Source of the DNA: an uncultured Campylobacter sp.
Lineage (GTDB): Bacteria; Campylobacterota; Campylobacteria; Campylobacterales; Campylobacteraceae
NCBI GenBank assembly: GCA_937990735.1
Contig: CALKQT010000092.1
Coordinates: 1 to 37,499 of the forward strand
Direction of reading: 5' to 3'
Length of the DNA: 37,499 nucleotides
The position numbers were made by a program, and so were the translations under genes. Under the pieces are notes generated by a model. The model had not been told where the DNA came from. It saw only the letters and a program-made list of their open reading frames with translations, and did not search any database. This document shows positions 1-8,557 of this stretch, piece by piece (position 1 is the first letter of the stretch; every line of letters starts with the position of its first letter).

Positions 1-169
1 GCGAAATTTGATCGGTAAGATGTGTGTAAGATTAAGACGCGGCAGTTAATTTTTATTATTTTGGCTTCTTGTATTTGCATATGGTAAAAGTGATAAAAAA
101 ATGCGTAAAATTTAGCCTAAAAGTAACTATAAAAATTTGTTTTATGCTTTAAAATTTAGTTTATTTTAT

Positions 170-1068
170 TCAAATAGCCATAAACGCTACTTCTGCTTCG
201 CCGATATTAATGACCTCGCCTTTGCGCGTCATCACGCCTAGGCCGTGCTCCATATCCCGCGAACAGCTAAACTCAAAGCCGATTTTCGCGCCGTCTAGGA
301 TATAGATATTTTGTAGCTCCAATAGTTCGCTAAGCTCCTGCGGCGTGCTGATGCCTGGCATGAAATCGCTTTTCGTCTCGCTCGGATAGTCGTAAATTTT
401 CTGCCATTTTGGGTAGTTTTTTAAAATTTCAGCTAAGATGCCCGTTAAAATTTCTTCCTGATTTTGCTTTAAAAACTCGATTGCGTTTGAGCGCATACGG
501 CTTGACTCGTCCGTCTCTTCGCTGTCTTCATCTAAAAAGGTGCAGCAAAACTCGCCTTCTTGCTCTAAAGCTTTACCGAAATACTCCAGCCGCAGCGGGA
601 AACTAAAGTCCTCGTATTCTTCATCTTCAAATTTAGGAAAAATTTTAGGCTCCGCAAGATGTGCATTAAAAAACTCCGCGACCTTTGGGCTACGGGTGAA
701 AAGGTGCTCCTCATTCGCTTCGTAGCTTTTGCGCAAAAATTTAAGCGCCTCCTGCTCCGCTCCGCACTCCAAGCAGCATTCGCCCTTATAATAATCGCTC
801 ACACAGGGCGGATTTTCATTACTTCTGGTATGCTTGTCCATCTCGCTTAGCCAGCGCAGCATATTTGAGGCGTCGCCCGCCCATTTGTACTCATTCACCA
901 TGCGCGCCGCGTAGATGTATGAGGCATAGACGCGGTTTTTCTCATCGTCCGTCTCCACCCATTTTGCCTCGATAAAGCGGATAATCTCCGCCTTTGTAAT
1001 CTAGGATTTTTTAAGCAGCGATCTATCTAAGAAGATGCCGATCTCATCCACTATTTTTGCGCGTCCAT
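170..1068 (-). pseudogene. Decayed DUF6985-type gene with two lesions near the start
   Basis: The long open part (958 down to 170, GTG start) encodes 262 residues. The N-terminal two thirds are acidic and look helical or TPR-like. The last 50 or so residues resemble DUF6985 (pattern IGFEFSCSRDMEHGLGVM). The true start is probably the ATG at 1068, which has a good AAGGAG site at 1079-1074. Read from there, the sequence gives a natural-looking N-terminus (IVDEIGIFLDRSLLKKS, then ITKAEIIRFIEAKW) only if one base is restored near 1055-1062 and the TAG at 1003-1001 is read through. The GTG at 958 has no clear ribosome binding site. I therefore read this as a recently inactivated gene, or one carrying sequencing errors. 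DUF6985 proteins have no established function that I know. Confidence in the lesions is higher than in the family call. Confidence 0.55.
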
Positions 1069-1134
1069 TGCTACTCCTTTATAAATTTTTTGCCGATCTG
1101 CCTTACGGTCTGAAAATGATCGCCGAATCTTTTT

Positions 1135-2244
1135 CTATCTTTTTAAAATTTTATCCATATTGACGCCATTTTGATCTAAAATTTTACCTTGCTCGTTTCT
1201 TTGCTTGAGCTGTCCGCACGCCGCACTGATATCTAGCCCCTTGCTCTGGCGGATCGTACAGGTAATACCGTGCGCGCATAGATAGTCTTGGAATTTCACC
1301 ATATTTTCGGGGCTTGGTCTGCCAAAGCTCGAGCCTTCGTGCGGATTAAAATAGATCAGATTTACTTTTGCGCGGATGCCGTGCAGAAGCTTCACTAGCG
1401 TTTTGGCATCGCTTGGGCGATCGTTTACGCCATCGATCATTAGGTATTCAAACATCACGCGCTTTCGCAGATCGATTGGGAACTCGCGCACCGCCTGCAT
1501 GATCGATGCGATATTGTAGGCGCGATTTATCGGCATTAGTTTTTCACGCAGTTTGTCATCCACTGCATGCAGTGAGATCGCGAGCAGCACGCCAAGATCC
1601 ATTTCGCCAAGCTTTTTTATCTGCGTAGAAAGTCCGCTCGTACTTATCGTTTGGCGACGCGGCGCTATGGCGAGTCCGTCGTTTTCTTTTAAAATTTGCA
1701 CGGCTTTGGCAACGTTGTCTAGGTTATTAAGCGGTTCGCCCATACCCATATATACGACATTGACGCGGCGCTCGTATGGGATCGCGTTCATTTTCTTGAT
1801 GAGCCAAATTTGAGCCACGATCTCGCCTGGAGTTAAATTTCGTACGTAGCCACCTTTTGCTGTCAGGCAGAAGCTACAGCCAATTTTGCAACCCACTTGC
1901 GAACTTACACAGATTGAGTAGCGCGCGTGTCTTATGATTTTTTCGTTTTTATCTCGCAGCTCATCCTTCATCGGTAGCAGGACACTTTCTATCGTCTTGC
2001 CGTCTTTGAGAGCGAAAAGGTATTTGATACTGCCGTCGCTACTTGTTTCGGATCTGATGCATTTAAGCGGGTCTAAATAAAAATTTTGAGCTAAGCTTTG
2101 ACGGATCTCTTTTGGTAGATTTAGCATTTGTGCAAAGTCATCCACGTTCTTTTTGTAAATCCATTCGTAAATTTGCTTGGCTCTAAATTTTGGTTCGACG
2201 AAATTTTTAAGCTCTTTCATCGTAAAATCAAAGATATTTTTCAA
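1135..2244 (-). CDS. rlmN: 23S rRNA (adenine2503-C2)-methyltransferase RlmN
   Basis: Radical SAM enzyme that methylates C2 of A2503 in 23S rRNA, and in the family also A37 of some tRNAs. The protein is 369 residues, the normal size. The radical SAM cluster motif CxxxCxxC is visible as CKIGCSFC. Other family signatures are VVYMGMGEPLNN, the SLHAVDD segment and a C-terminal Cys in DISAACGQL that serves as the methyl-carrying cysteine region. The start is TTG at 2244, inside the 3' end of the upstream gene (4-nt overlap, TTGA type), which suggests translational coupling. An ATG eight codons in (MKELKN) is an alternative start. rlmN close to ksgA and RNase J is the order known in Campylobacter and Helicobacter. 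Confidence 0.97.
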   Translation of the reverse strand: MKNIFDFTMKELKNFVEPKFRAKQIYEWIYKKNVDDFAQMLNLPKEIRQSLAQNFYLDPLKCIRSETSSDGSIKYLFALKDGKTIESVLLPMKDELRDKNEKIIRHARYSICVSSQVGCKIGCSFCLTAKGGYVRNLTPGEIVAQIWLIKKMNAIPYERRVNVVYMGMGEPLNNLDNVAKAVQILKENDGLAIAPRRQTISTSGLSTQIKKLGEMDLGVLLAISLHAVDDKLREKLMPINRAYNIASIMQAVREFPIDLRKRVMFEYLMIDGVNDRPSDAKTLVKLLHGIRAKVNLIYFNPHEGSSFGRPSPENMVKFQDYLCAHGITCTIRQSKGLDISAACGQLKQRNEQGKILDQNGVNMDKILKR

Positions 2245-2786
2245 ATTAATGCCTTAGTTTTTAGATATTTAGTTAAATTTTCTTTTGCAGCGGCGTGATT
2301 TTTTAAAAAATCTGCGTGAGCATTTGAATCGCAGAAATTCGTCGCACAAAAAATTCCGTAAGCGGGAATTTGAAATTTTTGCGCCGTCTTGAGAACCGCA
2401 AAAAATTCCATATTTTCTAAAAAATAACCTCGTTTAAAGAATTTTAGCGCGGATTTTTTATCGGTCGTAATAAAATTTGAGCTATTAGTTATTGTTTCAT
2501 ATGAAACATCGGCAGAATTCCTAGCTATAATTTCATAGCTAATCGGAGAGTATGAAAGCTCATAAAGCGCCGATATCTCGCAGTTTGCAGCCGATCTGCT
2601 TTCATAAATTTTTAGAATTTTACCCTCTTTGTATAACCCTGCAGAACCCACGAAAATGATCTCGCTCGGCAAGCTTTGTCTATTTTCACATAAAAATTTA
2701 GTCAAATTTATACTCATATCCACTAGACCTACGCCCATGGGCAGGGCAAAATCAAAAATTTCATTTCGTCCGGCAGAGATTATCAT
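2241..2786 (-). CDS. Nucleoside phosphorylase/hydrolase-like protein
   Basis: 181-residue protein with the general pattern of a small purine-nucleoside phosphorylase or MTA/SAH-nucleosidase-like fold: an IIFVGSAGLY segment, then ENMEFFAVLKTAQKF followed by IPAYGIFCATNFC and a conserved NAHADFLKNH stretch. The EN-x-EFF glutamate resembles the substrate-binding region of the superfamily. A homologue lies next to rlmN in C. jejuni as an uncharacterised gene (from memory). ATG start at 2786. It overlaps rlmN by 4 nt, so the two are probably one transcript. The exact substrate cannot be told from sequence. Confidence 0.6.
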   Translation of the reverse strand: MIISAGRNEIFDFALPMGVGLVDMSINLTKFLCENRQSLPSEIIFVGSAGLYKEGKILKIYESRSAANCEISALYELSYSPISYEIIARNSADVSYETITNSSNFITTDKKSALKFFKRGYFLENMEFFAVLKTAQKFQIPAYGIFCATNFCDSNAHADFLKNHAAAKENLTKYLKTKALI

Positions 2787-3139
2787 TTACGCATTCACGC
2801 TTTCATTATTTTTCACTAATCATAGCAAAATGACGATAAATTTAAGGCTAAATTTTGAAATTTTTTCGTCGTAAAGTATCAGGTGAAATTAAAATCAATT
2901 TAAGCAAATATCTATGAGAGCTGTACTCTTACCTTTCATAATGGTAGCAGTGCAGGTGGCGGGTAGAAGATGTAAAAGTATCATAAAAAAGCTTATGATT
3001 TAGCTAAAACGAATAAATTTTATCTAAGCAAAAACGATGCTTGCAAAAAACTTGCAAGATAATAAAGGCTGAAATAAAATTAATTGTTTGGTCGCTTTGA
3101 CAGCTAAGTTTCAACCCCACGGTATAAACCTGACTAAAT
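2787..3139. other. Intergenic stretch with short coding relics
   Basis: No intact gene is visible. On the plus strand a 23-codon run ending at about 3061 reads AYDLAKTNKFYLSKNDACKK. It looks like the tail of a real protein, but it is cut off upstream by stops. A nearby short frame from 2914 opens with ATG but ends after about 30 codons. I read this as remains of a deleted gene. The segment upstream of the minus-strand gene at 2786 should also hold that operon's promoter, which I cannot place with certainty. Confidence 0.4.
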
Positions 3140-4060
3140 TTACAGTCTCACTTCAATATTTTGTTCTCGCAAATACGCTTTTAGTGCCTTGATTTCGATT
3201 TCTCTGAAGTGAAAAATTGACGCTGCCAAGCATGCGTCCGCGCCCGCTAAAAATGCGTCTTTGAAGTGCTCCATTTTACCCGCACCGCCGCTTGCGATCA
3301 CAGGGATATCAAGCGCGCTAAAAATCCGCGTCAAATTTAGCTCAAAGCCGTTTTTAACGCCGTCGCAGTCCATCGACGTGAGCAAAATTTCGCCCGCACC
3401 GCGCTCCTGCGCCTCTTTCGCCCAAGCAAGCGCATCCCTGCCGGTATCCAGCCTACCGCCGTTTATAAACACACTATAGCCGCAAGGCTCGCCGTTCCCA
3501 GTTAAAATTTCATCCTGCGGAGCGCGTAAAATTTTGCCAAAATTTCGAGTCTCACTGCCTAAATTTGTGTCTGGATTTCGCATGTCGCCGTGTAAATTTC
3601 CGGTTGAATTCCTCGCCGCGCCATATAAATTACCGCGCGAAATTTCACTAGAATTTCGTTTTGCGTCGATCGCGACCACGACGCACTGCGAGCCGAATTT
3701 ATTTGCCGCTTCGTCTATCAAATTTGGATTTTTTATCGCGGCTGAGTTGAGGCTGATCTTGTCGCAGCCCACGTTTAGCAGGTGTGAGATATCGTCGATC
3801 GTGCGGATACCGCCGCCTACTGTTAGCGGGATAAAAAGCTCGCGCGCGACCCGCTCCACGACATCCACGATCGTATCGCGCCCCAGGTGTGATGCTGTGA
3901 TATCGAGGAAGCACAGCTCGTCCGCGCCCTCCTCGTTGTAGCGTTTGGCTATCTCGACTGGATCGCCAGCGTCCACGAGACCTACGAAATTTACGCCCTT
4001 TACCACGCGTCCGTCTTTGACGTCTAGGCACGGGATTATGCGTTTTGCAAATCTATTCAA
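3140..4060 (-). CDS. hisF: Imidazole glycerol phosphate synthase subunit HisF with a repeat insertion
   Basis: Cyclase subunit of the HisF-HisH complex in histidine synthesis. It turns PRFAR plus ammonia into IGP and AICAR. Family marks: FAKRIIPCLDV at the start, VGGGIRT, INGGRLDTG and VIASGGAGK. The two catalytic aspartates of the family fall at Asp13 and Asp132. The protein is 306 residues against about 250 in relatives. The surplus sits right after IDAKR, at residues about 136-192 (DNA about 3485-3655), and holds three imperfect 11-residue units: GNLYGAARNST, GNLHGDMRNPD and TNLGSETRNFG. The frame stays open and the flanking core is intact, so the enzyme may still work. TTG start at 4060, aligned with the family N-terminus. 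Confidence 0.95.
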   Translation of the reverse strand: MNRFAKRIIPCLDVKDGRVVKGVNFVGLVDAGDPVEIAKRYNEEGADELCFLDITASHLGRDTIVDVVERVARELFIPLTVGGGIRTIDDISHLLNVGCDKISLNSAAIKNPNLIDEAANKFGSQCVVVAIDAKRNSSEISRGNLYGAARNSTGNLHGDMRNPDTNLGSETRNFGKILRAPQDEILTGNGEPCGYSVFINGGRLDTGRDALAWAKEAQERGAGEILLTSMDCDGVKNGFELNLTRIFSALDIPVIASGGAGKMEHFKDAFLAGADACLAASIFHFREIEIKALKAYLREQNIEVRL

Positions 4061-4093
4061 AGCAGCTCTTTAAAATAAAATTTTTTATGATTT

Positions 4094-4141
4094 TAGCCAA
4101 ATTTTACTTAACATAATGACTTTATAAGTAAAATTTGGCTA
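4094..4141. promoter_or_regulatory. 17-bp perfect inverted repeat in the hisF/ksgA divergent promoter region
   Basis: The left arm 4094-4110 (TAGCCAAATTTTACTTA) and the right arm 4125-4141 are exact reverse complements with a 14-nt centre. The element fills the gap between the starts of two divergent genes and ends 10 nt before the ksgA ATG. It could be an operator for a dimeric regulator, or a hairpin in the ksgA 5' leader that masks the start. The centre also holds AT-rich -10-like words, so it may carry promoters in both directions. The role is inferred; the symmetry is seen directly. Confidence 0.55.
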
Positions 4142-4151
4142 GACTCTCGCG

Positions 4152-5012
4152 ATGATTAGGGCGAAAAAAGAGTTCGGGCAAAATTTTTTAAAAGACGAGG
4201 CCATTTTAAGCAAGATCATCCAAGCGATTCCCGAGAGCGTACAGAATGTCGTTGAAATCGGGGCTGGCTTAGGTGATTTAACTCGCAAGCTTTTGGAATT
4301 TCATAGATTAAAAAGTTTCGAGATAGATGAAGATTTATATCAAATTTTAAGCGCTAAATTTGCCCAGCAGATCGCTAACGGCGAGTTTGAGCTCGTTTTG
4401 GGCGATGCTTTGCGGATTTGGCAGCAGCGGGGTCTTGAGCGCGGCGAGTATTTTTTAGTCGCAAATTTGCCCTACTACGTCGCTACAAAGATGATTTTGC
4501 AGGCGATCGACGATGAGTTATGCAGCGGATTTTTGGTGATGATCCAAAAGGAGGTCGCTTTAAAATTCTGCGCTAGAGTCGGGCAGAGCGATTTTAGCGC
4601 TCTTTCGATCCTGGCCGATCTTGCGGGCGGTTGCGAGCTTCTATTTGACGTTGAGCCTGGCTGCTTCGAGCCTGCGCCGAAGGTAACTTCGTCGGTGATC
4701 AGGCTCGTAAAGGGCAAAAATTTCAAGCCCGGTGCCGAGGAAAGCGCGGAGAGTCTCGGCGTAAAAAGTTGCGCTCAGCTCCAAAGTCTCGATGAATACG
4801 AGAAATTTAAAAGCTTTTTGCGCGTATCTTTCAGCGCGCCGCGAAAGACGCTTATTAAAAATTTAAGCGCAAAATTTGATAGAGGCTTAGCTGAAGAGAT
4901 CTTTTTAAATTTGAAAATTCCGCTCACGGTTCGGGCACACGAGTTAAATTCCACCCTTTTTTTAGAAATTTTTAAAAGCTTAAAGGTAAAAGATGGAAAA
5001 AAACAGAAATGA
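4152..5012 (+). CDS. rsmA: 16S rRNA (adenine1518-N6/adenine1519-N6)-dimethyltransferase RsmA (KsgA)
   Basis: Dimethylates A1518 and A1519 at the 3' end of 16S rRNA during late 30S assembly, using S-adenosylmethionine. The 286-residue protein shows the expected opening (KKEFGQNFLKDEAILSKI), the SAM-binding loop VEIGAGLGDLT and the catalytic NLPYY motif at about residues 104-108. A basic C-terminal domain follows. The last codons overlap the start of the next gene by 20 nt, which ties it to RNase J translation. The ksgA-RNase J pair is conserved in Helicobacter and Campylobacter. Confidence 0.96.
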   Translation: MIRAKKEFGQNFLKDEAILSKIIQAIPESVQNVVEIGAGLGDLTRKLLEFHRLKSFEIDEDLYQILSAKFAQQIANGEFELVLGDALRIWQQRGLERGEYFLVANLPYYVATKMILQAIDDELCSGFLVMIQKEVALKFCARVGQSDFSALSILADLAGGCELLFDVEPGCFEPAPKVTSSVIRLVKGKNFKPGAEESAESLGVKSCAQLQSLDEYEKFKSFLRVSFSAPRKTLIKNLSAKFDRGLAEEIFLNLKIPLTVRAHELNSTLFLEIFKSLKVKDGKKQK

Positions 5013-7218
5013 AAACGGCGTCGAACGACTCAAAAAAAGCAATCGCTACAAAAAACGCAAGGAAAATCTGAAAAAATCTATCGCGAGTGAGGGCTCTGCG
5101 GGCGGCGCGGAATACGGCGGCGAGCACGAAAATGGCTCCCGCAAAAATAAAGGTGCGAAAAACGGACAAAATTCCGCTCGTTCAAAGGGTTCAAAAAACG
5201 GCTCTCATAAGGGATCAAATTCTACAGGAGGCTCGTCAAACGGCAATTCGAACGGTGCAAGTGGTGCATATTTCGAAGGCGTATATTCAAAAAGCAACGA
5301 AAACGGTGCGAGCGGTTCAAATTTAAATCGCGACGGCCGTGCAAAACCAAGCGGCAATAACGTAAAAAGCGCAAATTCTAGCTCTATAGAAGATACAAAT
5401 TCTTCGGACTTGCAGAAAAAGAAAAAGCACAAAAAGCGCTCAAATATGCCAAAGAGCCTTACGGGCAACGAGCCGTGGCAAAAGGCGATGGATGATGCGA
5501 TCGCGCAAAATAAGCTGATCCACGAGGAGCGCCTACATCCGCTTAAAAACGCTAATCGCAGCGATGAGACGGTGCGTATCACGCCGCTTGGCGGGCTGGG
5601 CGAGATCGGCGCGAATATGACCGTTTTTGAGACCAATACGAGCGCGATCATCGTAGACGTGGGCATGAGCTTTCCCGAGGAGAGTATGCTTGGCGTGGAT
5701 ATTTTGATCCCAGATTTTGACTACGTTCGCAAGATAAAAAACAAGATCAAAGGCATCATTATCACCCACGCGCATGAGGATCATATCGGCGCGATGCCAT
5801 ATTTTTTCAAAGAATTTCAATTTCCGATCTACGCTACGCCGCTTCCCTTGGGGATGATAAGCAATAAATTTGAAGAGCACGGTCTTAAAGCCGAACGCAG
5901 CTACTTCCGCCCCGTGCAGAAGCGCCAGCTCTATCAGATCGGCGATTTTGAGGTCGAGTTTATCCACATAACGCACTCGATTATCGATGCAAGTGCGCTT
6001 GCGATCACAACGAAAGCAGGCACGATCATCCATACGGGCGATTTTAAGATCGACCACACGCCGATCGACGGCTATCCGACCGATCTGAACCGCCTAGCTT
6101 ATTACGGCGATCGCGGCGTTATGCTTTTGATGAGCGATAGCACAAACTCGCACAAAGAGGGGATCACAAAGTCCGAAAGCTCGGTAGGGAAGACCTTTGA
6201 TACGATATTTTCAAGCTGTAAGGGGCGCGTGATAATGAGCACCTTCAGCTCAAACATCCACCGCGTCTATCAGGCTATTGAGCGCGGCGTAAAATACGGC
6301 CGCAAGGTTTGCGTCATCGGGCGAAGCATGGAGCGAAATTTATTTACCGCGATGGAGCTTGGCTACGTAAATTTAGACAAAAAAATCTTCGTCGATGCCG
6401 ATCAGGTCTCCAAATACCCCGATAATGAGGTTTTAATCGTTACTACCGGCTCGCAGGGCGAGACGATGAGCGCGCTGTACCGCATGGCGACGGACGAGCA
6501 CAAATATATCAAGATCAAATCTACCGATCAGGTGATCATCAGCGCCAAGGCGATCCCCGGCAACGAAAGCAGCGTATCGACCGTGCTTAATTATCTGTTA
6601 AAAAGCGGCGCAAAGGTCGCGTATCAGGACTTCAGCGAGATACACGTAAGCGGACACGCCTCAATCGAGGAGCAAAAGCTCATGCTGCGCCTGATAAAGC
6701 CGAAATTTTTCCTACCCGTGCACGGCGAGTACAACCACATCGTAAAGCACAAAGAGACCGCGATGGAGTGCGGCATCGAGGAGAAAAATATCTATCTGAT
6801 GAACGACGGCGATCAGATGGAGGTTTGCGAAAAATATCTGAAGCGTGTCAAGACCGTCAAGACGGGCAAGGTATTCATCGACAATCAGATCAACAAGCAG
6901 ATCTCCGACGAGATCGTCAAGCACCGTCAAAATTTAGCCGATGCGGGCGTCGCGGTCATCATCGCGCAGATCGACAAAAACGAAAAGAGGCTCATCCAGA
7001 CGCGCGTCATCACCTACGGGCTCGTCGCCGATAATCAAACGGCGCACTTTACCAAGGAGATGCAGGGCATCATCGAGCAGTTTTTAGCAAATTTAAAAGA
7101 TGAAATTTTGCTCGATCACTGGGCGCTGGAGGGCAAGATCCGCCAGGCCGTGCGAAAGCATATCTTTAGAAAGATCAAAAAATATCCGACCATAGTGCCG
7201 GTGATTTATTTGATGTAA
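4993..7218 (+). CDS. rnj: Ribonuclease J
   Basis: Metallo-beta-lactamase/beta-CASP ribonuclease with 5' exonuclease and endonuclease activity. In this group it is a main mRNA decay enzyme, in Helicobacter partnered with the helicase RhpA. 741 residues. Residues 1 to about 185 are a low-complexity Lys/Ser/Asn/Gly-rich extension (SGNNVKSANSSS and similar), as in Helicobacter RNase J but longer. The catalytic domain begins near ITPLGGLGEIG. The zinc motif HAHEDH is at His259-His264 and HTGDFK lies further on. The beta-CASP part shows the FSSNIHR, IPGNESS and HVSGHAS motifs. The extension is compositionally unlike the core and is the likely protein or RNA interaction arm. Confidence 0.95.
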   Translation: MEKNRNENGVERLKKSNRYKKRKENLKKSIASEGSAGGAEYGGEHENGSRKNKGAKNGQNSARSKGSKNGSHKGSNSTGGSSNGNSNGASGAYFEGVYSKSNENGASGSNLNRDGRAKPSGNNVKSANSSSIEDTNSSDLQKKKKHKKRSNMPKSLTGNEPWQKAMDDAIAQNKLIHEERLHPLKNANRSDETVRITPLGGLGEIGANMTVFETNTSAIIVDVGMSFPEESMLGVDILIPDFDYVRKIKNKIKGIIITHAHEDHIGAMPYFFKEFQFPIYATPLPLGMISNKFEEHGLKAERSYFRPVQKRQLYQIGDFEVEFIHITHSIIDASALAITTKAGTIIHTGDFKIDHTPIDGYPTDLNRLAYYGDRGVMLLMSDSTNSHKEGITKSESSVGKTFDTIFSSCKGRVIMSTFSSNIHRVYQAIERGVKYGRKVCVIGRSMERNLFTAMELGYVNLDKKIFVDADQVSKYPDNEVLIVTTGSQGETMSALYRMATDEHKYIKIKSTDQVIISAKAIPGNESSVSTVLNYLLKSGAKVAYQDFSEIHVSGHASIEEQKLMLRLIKPKFFLPVHGEYNHIVKHKETAMECGIEEKNIYLMNDGDQMEVCEKYLKRVKTVKTGKVFIDNQINKQISDEIVKHRQNLADAGVAVIIAQIDKNEKRLIQTRVITYGLVADNQTAHFTKEMQGIIEQFLANLKDEILLDHWALEGKIRQAVRKHIFRKIKKYPTIVPVIYLM

Positions 7219-7594
7219 GCGAGGCTAAATTTAGCGCGCAAGGGGGCGGCTTTGATCTGCGGCGGGCGAGTGAAATTTTATGGCGTCGGTTAGCTCTCGG
7301 GCGTGAAATTTTGCGACGTAAGCAGGCTTTGCAGCGTTGGAATTTCAAAGCGGCATTAGCAGGTCTTGCAGCGCGAAATTTTAAAGCGGCAAGTAAAATT
7401 TGAGCGTAAATTTCGGCGTAAAGTAAAATTAAAAAGCGTCTAACAAGCCCGCGGAGAGCGGGTAGGACGGCGCGCGATTTTGTAGATTAGAATTTTATGG
7501 CGTAAATTTTAAAGGTGCGAAATTTCGACTAGCGCAAATTTAAGCGCGGCGCAAAGAGGCATGAAATGAAAGTAAATTTTAAAAAGAAGGTTGA
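7219..7594. other. 376-nt gap without a gene, rich in AAATTT words
   Basis: No credible reading frame. The stretch is full of GAAATTTT and AAATTT words in slightly varied settings, and has one small GC hairpin (CCCGC and GCGGG arms, near 7449-7463). It looks like decayed or slippage-expanded sequence between rnj and kdsD. A ribosome site AAGAAGG lies just before the kdsD ATG. I could not place a confident promoter. Confidence 0.5.
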
Positions 7595-8557
7595 ATGAGT
7601 GAAATTTTAGATACGGCACGAGAGGTGCTGAGGCTCGAAGGAGCGGAGCTTTTGCGGCATGCGGAGCTTATCGGCGACGAAATTGAGCGAGCCGTAAACT
7701 TGATCCTTGCTTGCAAGGGCAAGGTGATCGTTACCGGCGTGGGTAAGAGCGGCCACATAGGCGTTAAGATCGCCGCGACGCTTGCCAGCACCGGCACGCC
7801 GTCGTTTTTCGTCCACCCTACCGAGGCGCTGCACGGAGATTTGGGCATGATCGGCAAGGACGATATGGTGCTTGCGATCAGCTTTAGCGGCGAGAGCGAG
7901 GAACTGGTTAGAATTCTGCCTCACCTCAAACGCTTCGGCGTGAAGATCATCGCGATGGCGCGCGATAAAAACAGCTCACTCGGTAAGGTTGGCGATGAGT
8001 TCATAAGCCTAAATATCGTCAAAGAGGCCTGCCCGCTAGGCGCCGCGCCTACGGTTTCTACAACGCTAACGCTTGCGTTAGGAGATGCGTTAGCGATCTG
8101 TTTGATGAGACAGCGCAGATTCGGTAAAGAAGATTTTGCAAATTTCCACCCGGGCGGAAGCCTCGGCAAGCGGCTTTTCGTCAAAGTAAAAGATGTGATG
8201 CAAAGTAAAAATTTACCGGTTATAAAGCATAACGCCAGCTTAAAACAAGCCATCGACGTTATGACGCACGGAAAGCTCGGCACTGTTTTGTTAGTGGACG
8301 AAAAAGGCGCGCTCGAGGCGATCCTAAGCGACGGCGATCTGCGCCGAGCACTGATGCGAGAGGATTTTGACATCAATGACGGCGCGCTAAAATATGCCAC
8401 TAAAAATCCTAAAATGCTGGACGATAAAAATATGCTCGCAATAGACGCGCTAAATTTGATCGAGCAATTCAAAATTCAAGTCCTGCCCGTAGTCGAAAAT
8501 GGCGTGCCCGTGGGGATCTTGCATATCCATGATCTAACGAGCTTGGGGCTGAAATAA
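7595..8557 (+). CDS. kdsD: D-arabinose-5-phosphate isomerase (KdsD/KpsF family)
   Basis: Interconverts ribulose 5-phosphate and arabinose 5-phosphate, the first step towards Kdo for lipooligosaccharide or capsule. 320 residues. The N-terminal SIS domain carries GVGKSGHIGVKIAATL, a HPTEALHGDLGM stretch and SFSGESEE. Two CBS domains follow from about residue 200 (DVMQSKNLPVI... and a second ending VPVGILHIHDL). The ATG start is preceded by AAGAAGG. The last base overlaps the next gene (TAATG), so the two are likely co-translated. Confidence 0.93.
   Translation: MSEILDTAREVLRLEGAELLRHAELIGDEIERAVNLILACKGKVIVTGVGKSGHIGVKIAATLASTGTPSFFVHPTEALHGDLGMIGKDDMVLAISFSGESEELVRILPHLKRFGVKIIAMARDKNSSLGKVGDEFISLNIVKEACPLGAAPTVSTTLTLALGDALAICLMRQRRFGKEDFANFHPGGSLGKRLFVKVKDVMQSKNLPVIKHNASLKQAIDVMTHGKLGTVLLVDEKGALEAILSDGDLRRALMREDFDINDGALKYATKNPKMLDDKNMLAIDALNLIEQFKIQVLPVVENGVPVGILHIHDLTSLGLK

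Noticed and set aside
3061..3140. TTTCAACCCC near 3110 as part of a CRISPR repeat
   Set aside because: Only a single occurrence with no spaced copies and no match to the 37-nt repeat.
7219..7594. AAATTT-rich gap as a CRISPR-like or iteron array
   Set aside because: The words vary in spacing and flanks. No regular period was seen, and the same words occur throughout the genome segment.
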